The notes under the pieces: model-generated
The model's database searches: none
What the model was told of the DNA's origin: nothing
Seen by the model: the letters and a program-made list of their open reading frames with translations, nothing else
DNA from: an uncultured Eubacteriales bacterium
GTDB lineage: Bacteria; Bacillota; Clostridia; Oscillospirales; Oscillospiraceae
Direction: 5' to 3'
NCBI GenBank assembly: GCA_900549545.1
Contig: URPA01000065.1
Span: 1 to 10,220 of the forward strand
Length of the DNA: 10,220 nt
Made by a program: the position numbers and the translations under genes
Part shown: in pieces, positions 4,936 to 10,220 of the stretch
Numbering within the stretch: the stretch's first letter is position 1
Layout of the letters: each line of letters begins with the position of its first letter

Positions 4936-4974
4936 TTACTGTCTTATCGGCACACGGCAAAGCGTCTCTTTTTT
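4936..4974 (-). other. Right junction of the element (attR-like)
   Basis: This region is the inverted counterpart of the left junction: TTACTGTCTTA (4936-4946), 15 nt, then GCGTCTCTTTTTT (4962-4974). The probable core is GC at 4962-4963. The T-run merges directly into the TAA stop codon (4973-4975, read on - strand) of the small membrane-protein gene, so integration was immediately 3' of the opp operon's last gene and did not break it. Confidence 0.65.
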
Positions 4975-5233
4975 ATATCAGGAACAGCAATATAACTATT
5001 CCCAAGCCCACGAGGAAAACGAGCGCTATCAGCAGGGCGGCTTTGAGCGCGCCCAAGACTGCCCAGCGCTGCTCCTCATGGCTCAGCTCCACCGGCTCAG
5101 AGCTTTCCTGCGGCTGGGGAGCGGGAGGCATGCGCCGACGCATGGGGCGCGGGAACAGCAGCGGCTGGCGCGAGACATTGCTCATGTCGGCGACGGTGCG
5201 CCCGTCATCGTCAGGATACTGGCGTTTCTTCAT
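4973..5233 (-). CDS. Small single-span membrane protein at the end of the opp operon
   Basis: The 86-aa product has a charged, proline-rich N-terminal part (MKKRQYPDDDGR, then RRRMPPAPQPQ) and one strong C-terminal hydrophobic helix (about 59-86, GALKAALLIALVFLVGLG and on). It is therefore a tail-anchored or single-span protein with the N-terminus probably cytoplasmic, judging by RRR and KK there. The ATG at 5231-5233 comes 5 nt after the oppF stop. An alternative GTG at 5240-5242 overlaps that stop as GTGA and would add three residues; neither has a strong Shine-Dalgarno, so translation probably depends on coupling to oppF. I recall similar small proteins beside peptide-transporter genes in related Clostridia, but no function is known to me. 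Its stop codon borders the mobile element. Confidence 0.75.
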   Translation of the reverse strand: MKKRQYPDDDGRTVADMSNVSRQPLLFPRPMRRRMPPAPQPQESSEPVELSHEEQRWAVLGALKAALLIALVFLVGLGIVILLFLI

Positions 5234-5238
5234 GGCGC

Positions 5239-6270
5239 TCACTTATCAAACAGGTGGCAGACCACATAGTGCCCCGGCTCGACCTCGACCTGCTTGGGAG
5301 TTTCCGCCTTGCAGCGGTCCGTGCAGTAGGGGCAGCGGGTGTGGAACTTGCAGCCGGAGGGGGGATTTGCCGGGGAGGGGATAGAGCCTTCGAGAACAAT
5401 GCGGTTCATCTTCGCCGTCGGGTCAGGCACGGGGATAGCGGAAAACAGGGCCTTTGTGTAGGGGTGCAGGGGATTGCGGAAGATATCCTCCGTCTCGCCG
5501 TACTCCACAAGGCTGCCGAGGTACATGACGCCGACCGTGTCGGAAATATGCTCCACAACGCTCAAATCGTGGGAGATGAAGAGATAGGTCAGGGCGTATT
5601 TCTCCTGCAAATCCTTCAAAAGGTTTATAATCTGCGCCTGAATGGACACGTCGAGCGCGCTGACCGGCTCATCGCAGACGACAAACTCGGGATTGAGCGC
5701 GAGGGCGCGGGCTATGCAGATGCGCTGGCGCTGGCCGCCGGAGAACTCATGCGGGTAGCGGTCCTTGTGGAAGGGCTGAAGGCCGCAGTTGTCCATGACC
5801 TGGTCGATGTAATCCTCATACTCGGCCTTGGACACAAGCCCGTGCTCCTTCACCGCCTCGCCGATTATCTCACCCACGGGCAGGCGCGGGGAGAGCGAGG
5901 AGAAGGGGTCCTGAAAGATTATCTGCATTTTTGTGCGCAGGGCGCGCAGCTCTTTGTTGGAGAGGTCATAGACCTCCTGCCCGTTAAAGAGCACCTGCCC
6001 GCCGGTTTTCTCACCGGCAAGGCGGAGAATCGTGCGCCCGGTGGTGGTCTTGCCGCAGCCGGATTCGCCCACGAGGCCCATAGTTGCGCCGCGGCGCAGG
6101 TTGAAGGTGACGCCGTCCACAGCCTTTACGTAGCCCACGGTGCGGCTGGTGAGGCCGCCCTTGATGGGGAAGTATTTCTTCAGGGCGTTGACCTGAAGAA
6201 TGTACTGAGGGTCAGGCGTTACGGGGGTGAAGTGGGGGTCGTTTCCCAGAACGGTGTTATACTTTGCCAT
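5239..6270 (-). CDS. oppF: Oligopeptide ABC transporter ATP-binding protein OppF/DppF-type
   Basis: One of the two ATPases that power peptide import at the inner face of the membrane. The 343 aa show Walker A GESGCGKTT (68-76), Q-loop Q120 (IIFQDPFSSL), signature FSGGQ (176-180), Walker B FVVCDE (196-201) and switch His234. The C-terminal oligopeptide-transporter extension carries the usual cysteine group C307, C313, C316, C320 (CKFHTRCPYCTDRC), which in this family can bind an Fe-S cluster or metal. The ATG shares one base with the oppD stop (TGATG) and has AAGGAGG 9 nt upstream. The sequence NPLHPYTKALFSAIP is typical of OppF/DppF. Dipeptide, oligopeptide or nickel-type substrate cannot be decided from the ATPase. 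Confidence 0.95.
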   Translation of the reverse strand: MAKYNTVLGNDPHFTPVTPDPQYILQVNALKKYFPIKGGLTSRTVGYVKAVDGVTFNLRRGATMGLVGESGCGKTTTGRTILRLAGEKTGGQVLFNGQEVYDLSNKELRALRTKMQIIFQDPFSSLSPRLPVGEIIGEAVKEHGLVSKAEYEDYIDQVMDNCGLQPFHKDRYPHEFSGGQRQRICIARALALNPEFVVCDEPVSALDVSIQAQIINLLKDLQEKYALTYLFISHDLSVVEHISDTVGVMYLGSLVEYGETEDIFRNPLHPYTKALFSAIPVPDPTAKMNRIVLEGSIPSPANPPSGCKFHTRCPYCTDRCKAETPKQVEVEPGHYVVCHLFDK

Positions 6271-7424
6271 CAGCCCTCGCCTCCTTCCGTTTTGTCATAG
6301 TACCGGTAGCAGGACACCTTGTGCGTCTCTGAGAGGCTAATCTCCGTCGGATATTCGCCTTTGCAGCGCTCGCACTGCATCTCGCAGCGGTCCTTGAAAT
6401 AACAGTAATCCGGCATGTTTACAGGGTTTGGCACCTTGCCGGGGATAGAATACAGCTTATCAAGCTTCTTGCCCACGGAGGGCTTGGAGGCCATCAGGCC
6501 GATGGTGTAGGGGTGGGCTGGGTTTGCGAAAATCTCCTGCACCGTGCCGCGCTCAACTATGCGCCCGGCGTACATGACGACAACGAAATCCGCCATCTCC
6601 GCGATGACGCCGAGGTCATGCGTGATGAAAATGATGGAGGAGTTTATCTTGTCCTTGAGCTGGCGCAGCAGGTCAAGAATCTGCGCCTGAATGGTCACGT
6701 CCAGCGCCGTGGTCGGCTCATCCGCGATGATGACACGCGGGCTGCACCCAAGCGCCATGGCTATCATGACGCGCTGACGCATACCGCCGGAGAGCTCATG
6801 CGGGAACATCCTGTAAACGCCCTCAGCGTTGGCGATGCCGACCATCTCCAAAAGGCTGATGGTGCGAGCCTTGATGTCGTCCTTGCTCATGCCGGTCTCG
6901 TCGTGCAGCTCAATGACCTCGTTTATCTGCTCGCCGATGCGGAAGACAGGGTTCAGGGCGGTCATAGGCTCCTGAAAAATCATGGACATGTAGTTGCCGC
7001 GGAGCTTCTGCATCTTTTCGGTGGGGGTCTTGACCACGTTATATGCCTTGTCGCCCAGATTCAGGCGAATTTCGCCCTCGACGACCTGACCCTGCGGGCG
7101 CTGCAAAAGCTGCATGAGCGAAAGGCTCGTCACGCTCTTGCCGCAGCCGGACTCACCCACGACGCCCACGGTCTTGCCGATGGGCACATCGAAGGACACG
7201 CCGTCCACGCTCTTGACGACGCCGGCGTCGGTGAAGAAATAGGTGTGCAGGTTTTCAAATTCCACAGCGTTGCTGCTGTCGCGCATTGTGGTGAGGTATT
7301 CGCTTTCGGGCACGTTTTTGCGCTTGCGCTGCTTTTCCAGCGCATTTGTTATCTTGCGGTTCTCGCGGGCGATCTTCCGCGACTCAGCGGCGGAGAGATA
7401 GCCCTCGCTGTTTTTCTTTGACAT
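6270..7424 (-). CDS. oppD: Oligopeptide ABC transporter ATP-binding protein OppD/DppD-type
   Basis: This is the partner ATPase of OppF, 384 aa. It shows Walker A GESGCGKS (90-97), Q-loop Q151 (MIFQEPMTALNP), signature LSGGM (211-215), Walker B VIIADE (231-236) and switch His269. The C-terminal region has the family's cysteines C341, C347, C351 and C354. The N-terminus carries about 50 extra, strongly charged residues (rich in K, R and E) before the ABC fold starts near VEFENLHTYF, which is longer than usual for OppD. The ATG has GGAGG within GGAGGATAAGC upstream. The gene starts 17 nt after oppC ends and overlaps oppF by one base, so the ATPases should be made in equal amounts. Confidence 0.95.
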   Translation of the reverse strand: MSKKNSEGYLSAAESRKIARENRKITNALEKQRKRKNVPESEYLTTMRDSSNAVEFENLHTYFFTDAGVVKSVDGVSFDVPIGKTVGVVGESGCGKSVTSLSLMQLLQRPQGQVVEGEIRLNLGDKAYNVVKTPTEKMQKLRGNYMSMIFQEPMTALNPVFRIGEQINEVIELHDETGMSKDDIKARTISLLEMVGIANAEGVYRMFPHELSGGMRQRVMIAMALGCSPRVIIADEPTTALDVTIQAQILDLLRQLKDKINSSIIFITHDLGVIAEMADFVVVMYAGRIVERGTVQEIFANPAHPYTIGLMASKPSVGKKLDKLYSIPGKVPNPVNMPDYCYFKDRCEMQCERCKGEYPTEISLSETHKVSCYRYYDKTEGGEG

Positions 7425-7441
7425 GCTTATCCTCCCTCCGC

Positions 7442-8995
7442 TCAGCGCTTCATCTTCGGGTCAAAAGCGTCCCGAAGGCCGTCACCCACGAAGTTGAAGC
7501 CCAGCACCGTGATGAGCAGGCAGATTCCCGCGGGTATCCAGATGAACCAGTAGTTGGTCATGACAAAGGAATTGTTCACGTCGCTTATGATATTGCCCCA
7601 GGACGCGAAGGGGAACTTGACACCAAGGCCGAGGAAGCTCAGCGTCGCCTCGGTGATGATGACGCTGCCCAGAGACATGGTGCAGATAACTATAAGCTGG
7701 GGGATGACATTGGGGATAAGGTGCTTGAATATCCTGTGGCCTATGCTGATGCCGCAGGCCTCGGTCGCGGTCATGAACTCCTGCTCGCGCAGGGAGAGGA
7801 TCTGCCCGCGCACCATGCGCGCGATGCTCGGCCAGCCGAGGAAGCCCAGCAGCAGCATAAGGTACAGCATTCGTATCTGCGGGTCGACCTGCATACTGTC
7901 CATCGTCGCGCCGAGGATTATTATGATGGGCATGGAGGGTATGCAGTAGAAAATATCGACGATACGCATGATGAGGTTATCCACCCAGCCGCCGAAGTAG
8001 CCGGAGATGCCGCCGAAGATAACGCCGAGGACGACCTCAATGCCCACAACGATAAAGCCGATTATCAGCGATACGCGGCCGCCGTACATCAGGCGGGTGA
8101 GCATATCCATGCCGTTGCCGTCGGTTCCGAGGGGGTGCGCCAGAGAGGGGCGGCCGTACTTGACGGAGACATAGGTCGCGGTCTGCTGCGTGACGGACCA
8201 GACCTTTGCGCTCGCGTCATAGCTGATGGCGTAGCTGTGCTCCTCGCCGGTGGCAGGGTCGGTGTATACAAAGTCGTTTGTGTCGGATTCAAGCGCCTCC
8301 TCAAGACGCTCCTTAAAGTCGCGCGTGATGACAACGCCGTTTTCCTTGGACTGGACAACAAAGCGGCTGATGTACGCAAGCTCCGTGCCGGCGGTGGCAA
8401 TGTTGCCGTCGCTGTCGAGGGTGTAGTCCGTGCCGTCCACGGTGAAGCTCTCCTCGCCGGTCACATAGGCGACCAGCGCGTCATGCCTTACCTGAAAGCT
8501 CTGCTCCGGCTGGTTGTCGGCAGCAAAGACGATGTCCTTGTACGCCATGGCGACCAAATCAGAGCCCGCGTAGATGGAGTAAACCTCGCCGCCCTCGTCC
8601 ACAAAGCTGTAATCGGTGTTGGAGCTGTTAAACTCAGTCTTTCCGGTGTTGAGCGCGAGGATGAACTGCGCCTGGTCGAGGGTGCTGAACTTGAAGTCCT
8701 CCCTTGACGCATAGCGCAGGGCCTCGTTTCTCGTCACGCCGACATATTCCTTGGCCATCATCGTGTAGTCACGGAAAATCTCATCCTGCCCGTAGGGGGT
8801 GATAAGCCCGCCCACGAAGGAGAAGATAAACATCGCTATAAGCATCACAAGGCCGACTATCGCAAGCCTGTTTCTGAAAAAGCGCTTAGCCACCAGCGCG
8901 CCGGGGGTCAGGACTTTTACGCGGCGGTCGTCGTTGAGGGAGTATTCCTCGTTCACGGGAGTCGTGCCCTGAGTGTTTTCGGTTGCTTTATTCAT
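7442..8995 (-). CDS. oppC: Oligopeptide ABC transporter permease OppC/DppC-type with large extracytoplasmic insert
   Basis: One of the two membrane subunits of the transporter, 517 aa against roughly 280-320 usual for OppC. A membrane span at about 44-66 is followed by about 205 soluble residues (78-281). The normal permease core resumes at SLAHPLGTDGNGMDMLTRLMYGGR (284-307), with further spans near 308-335, 345-361, 374-390, 430-453 and 482-504. The ATPase-contact EAA loop is at about 397-430 (GQILSLREQEFMTATEACG to HLIPN). The insert, placed between span 1 and span 2, should lie outside the cell; it is rich in D, E, S, T and Y, with strands such as ESFTVDGTDYTL and EHSYAISYD. The frame is continuous with no sign of frameshift. 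Start ATG has AAGGAGG 7 nt upstream; oppB ends 14 nt before it. Confidence 0.93.
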   Translation of the reverse strand: MNKATENTQGTTPVNEEYSLNDDRRVKVLTPGALVAKRFFRNRLAIVGLVMLIAMFIFSFVGGLITPYGQDEIFRDYTMMAKEYVGVTRNEALRYASREDFKFSTLDQAQFILALNTGKTEFNSSNTDYSFVDEGGEVYSIYAGSDLVAMAYKDIVFAADNQPEQSFQVRHDALVAYVTGEESFTVDGTDYTLDSDGNIATAGTELAYISRFVVQSKENGVVITRDFKERLEEALESDTNDFVYTDPATGEEHSYAISYDASAKVWSVTQQTATYVSVKYGRPSLAHPLGTDGNGMDMLTRLMYGGRVSLIIGFIVVGIEVVLGVIFGGISGYFGGWVDNLIMRIVDIFYCIPSMPIIIILGATMDSMQVDPQIRMLYLMLLLGFLGWPSIARMVRGQILSLREQEFMTATEACGISIGHRIFKHLIPNVIPQLIVICTMSLGSVIITEATLSFLGLGVKFPFASWGNIISDVNNSFVMTNYWFIWIPAGICLLITVLGFNFVGDGLRDAFDPKMKR

Positions 8996-9009
8996 CTTGC
9001 AGCCTCCTT

Positions 9010-9996
9010 TCAGGACAGACGCACGCGGGGATCGACCACGGCGTACAGAATATCAGAAATCAGATTACTCGCGAGGGTGAGTATCGCGATAAAGGTGAGG
9101 TAGAACATCGTAAAGGGAATATCGCCGGAGAGCATCGCCTGATAGCTCACGAAGCCTATGCCGGGGATGGAGAACAGCGTCTCGGTGATGAGCGCGCCGG
9201 TGAAAAGGCCGGGCAGGGAGCCGCCGACGATGGTCACAAGCGGGATGAGGGTGTTGCGGAAGGCGTGGTGATAGATGACCTTCTTCTCCGGCAGGCCCTT
9301 GGCGCGCGCGGTGCGGATATAGTCGGAATTGAGCACCTCGAGCATATTGGTGCGGGTATAGCGCATAAGCGAGCCGATGGAGATGATGACCAGCGTCACG
9401 ATGGGCAGAACAAGGTGCGCCGCCATATCCCAGAACTGGCCCGAGGCCGAGAGCTGGGCAAAATTACGCCCGACAAGCCCGTGCGTGTCAAACCAGCCGA
9501 GCTTCACCGAGAAGAGAAGCTTCAGCAACGACGCAAAGAAGAAGGTGGGCAGGGACATACCGATAAGCGCGGTGGAGGAGATGATATAGTCCGAGCGGGA
9601 GTACTGCTTTGTGGCCGCGATAACGCCGAGGGGGATGGCAATAATAAGCTCGAGCACCAGGGAGATGCCGCCCATAACGACGGACACGCCGATAACGCTC
9701 TTGAACTTGTCAATAACGGGCACGGTGTACTTCCAGCTGTCGCCGAAGTTGCCGGACATGAACTCCTTGAGCCATGTGGCCCAGCCCACAATGTAGGGCT
9801 TGTCAAGGCCATAGGCGGCGTTGAGCTGCGCCAGCCACTCCTCATAGGGCTTGGCGCCCGGAGCGCTTGAGAGCTGAATAGCAAGGGACTCCACATAGGA
9901 GCCGGGCATCGCCCTGATAAGGCCGTAAATTATCAGCGTCACAAACAGCAGGATGACCACTGACAGGGCAATGCGTTTTAGTATGTAGTTTCGCAA
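9010..9996 (-). CDS. oppB: Oligopeptide ABC transporter permease OppB/DppB-type
   Basis: First gene of the operon in view, 328 aa, a normal length for OppB. The opening MRNYILKRIALSVVILL with a first span at about 9-29 is characteristic. More spans lie near 103-127, 139-161, 195-212, 250-270 and 292-316. The EAA loop is at about 224-248 (SDYIRTARAKGLPEKKVIYHHAFRN), and the end DPRVRLS is typical. The start codon is TTG (9994-9996), not ATG: GGAGG lies 7 nt upstream and no ATG or GTG fits the conserved N-terminus, so the start is secure. OppB and OppC form the translocation pore. The peptide-binding lipoprotein OppA is not in the window. Confidence 0.95.
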   Translation of the reverse strand: MRNYILKRIALSVVILLFVTLIIYGLIRAMPGSYVESLAIQLSSAPGAKPYEEWLAQLNAAYGLDKPYIVGWATWLKEFMSGNFGDSWKYTVPVIDKFKSVIGVSVVMGGISLVLELIIAIPLGVIAATKQYSRSDYIISSTALIGMSLPTFFFASLLKLLFSVKLGWFDTHGLVGRNFAQLSASGQFWDMAAHLVLPIVTLVIISIGSLMRYTRTNMLEVLNSDYIRTARAKGLPEKKVIYHHAFRNTLIPLVTIVGGSLPGLFTGALITETLFSIPGIGFVSYQAMLSGDIPFTMFYLTFIAILTLASNLISDILYAVVDPRVRLS

Positions 9997-10125
9997 AGAT
10001 TTCCCTCCAAATATTTACACTTTTTTTGTATATGGTAAAAAACGGCTTTTCAGCACGAAGCAGCGCTCAGAAAATCTAAGCGCTCCTTTGCGATGAAAAG
10101 GCGGGAGATTTTGCGCTTTGCAAAG
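9997..10125 (-). promoter_or_regulatory. Upstream region of oppB, no gene; candidate weak promoter
   Basis: No gene is seen. On the - strand, AT-rich sequence lies 15-60 nt before the TTG start, with possible -10 elements (TATACA, TAAATA) and a TTTACC-like -35, none close to consensus. Further upstream, AAAATCT (10071-10077) and AGATTTT (10106-10112) form a 7-bp inverted repeat with a long loop, and GCGC-containing words recur nearby. The operon may instead be read from genes beyond the window. Confidence 0.3.
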
Positions 10126-10168
10126 GCTCCCCTGCGTAAGGGGAGCTGGCGCGCAGCGCCTGAGGGGT
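10126..10168. repeat. Two-hairpin dispersed repeat upstream of oppB
   Basis: An 8-bp hairpin GCTCCCCT gcgta AGGGGAGC (10126-10133/10139-10146) is followed directly by GGCGC gca GCGCC (10148-10152/10156-10160) and then TGAGGGGT. From general knowledge, a motif of CTCCCC hairpin, GGCGC hairpin and GAGGGGT is a common interspersed intergenic repeat in many Clostridia. It looks like a REP or MITE-type sequence rather than a terminator, as no T-run follows. Confidence 0.65.
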
Positions 10169-10220
10169 CGTAAAAGCTGGTTTTTGCACTGGCTAAAATC
10201 TACACTGCGCAGACAACCCC

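Larger units (their letters stand above)
340..4974. mobile_element. Integrated element with large serine recombinase and cargo operon, no conjugation genes
   Basis: The element is delimited by inverted, partly matching ends (340-380 and 4936-4974). It contains a large serine recombinase beside the left end, a TnpW-like small gene, a structured non-coding region and a three-gene AT-rich cargo operon. It separates two host units, pnp and the opp operon, that converge. Large serine recombinases of the TnpX/TndX type move elements by site-specific excision of a circle and integration; Tn4451 is the classical small example. No relaxase, coupling protein, replication or type IV secretion gene is visible, so self-transfer is unlikely; transfer in trans would need an origin of transfer (see 2690-2950). 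The exact crossover dinucleotide is inferred, not observed. Confidence 0.78.

Noticed and set aside
340..4974. GA as crossover dinucleotide, as known for Tn4451 and Tn5397
   Set aside because: GA is present at the left end (346-349), but no GA in the same orientation lies within about 40 bases inside the right junction, so GC fits the symmetry better.
5254..6300. Long + strand frames opposite oppF, oppD, oppC and oppB (including those at 6513-7421, 7346-8707 and 8983-9870)
   Set aside because: They are mirror frames of well-supported transporter genes in GC-rich DNA, with low-complexity His/Ala/Asp-rich translations.
8153..8764. Possible gene fusion or assembly error in oppC
   Set aside because: The frame is continuous and base composition unchanged, and the permease core resumes cleanly at the expected LGTD motif, so a genuine inserted domain is more likely.

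Overview
The window most likely comes from the chromosome of a Gram-positive gut-type Clostridia, probably Oscillospiraceae/Ruminococcaceae. This is inferred from strong GGAGG ribosome-binding sites, the protein families present and two multi-hairpin intergenic repeats of a style I associate with that group. Two kinds of DNA alternate. The host backbone is visibly GC-rich: the end of pnp on the left and an oligopeptide (Opp/Dpp-type) ABC-transporter operon on the right. Between them lies a roughly 4.6 kb insertion whose cargo part is clearly AT-richer.

Layout. At 1-216 (+) is the 3' end of pnp, the C-terminal S1 domain of polynucleotide phosphorylase, followed by a strong terminator (225-260) and a three-hairpin repeat (268-326). 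From about 340 to about 4974 is an integrated element. It carries a large serine recombinase (414-2150, -) translationally coupled to a small acidic TnpW-like protein (2143-2538, -), a gene-free and highly structured stretch (about 2540-3000) that resembles an origin-of-transfer or control region, and a separate cargo operon on the - strand. The cargo operon runs from a DUF2089-type zinc-ribbon/HTH protein (3760-4509) to an uncharacterised 188-aa protein (3190-3756) and then a 51-aa very basic protein (3001-3156). It is driven by a promoter matching the consensus exactly (TTGACA, 17 bp, TATAAT). No relaxase, coupling protein or other conjugation gene is present, so the element looks like a minimal integrative element that could at most be mobilised in trans.

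Element ends. Two blocks near 340-380 recur in inverted orientation near 4936-4974: a 13-mer ending GAGACGC, and an 11-mer TAAGACAGTAA. Joining the outer flanks across a shared GC dinucleotide recreates a 24-bp perfect palindrome of A-run, GAGAC, GC, GTCTC, T-run. That looks like a bidirectional intrinsic terminator between the convergent pnp gene and opp operon. The simplest reading is that the recombinase put the element into this terminator, immediately beyond the stop codon of the last opp-operon gene, and that the element now supplies its own terminators at each end.

Host operon. From 9996 down to 4973 (- strand) the genes are oppB, oppC, oppD, oppF and an 86-aa single-span membrane protein, all tightly packed. 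The two permeases form the membrane channel and OppD/OppF are the ATPases. No substrate-binding protein (OppA) lies in the window. OppC is unusual in having about 200 extra residues between its first membrane span and its permease core. The upstream end of the window (9997-10220) has no gene and carries a second dispersed hairpin repeat.
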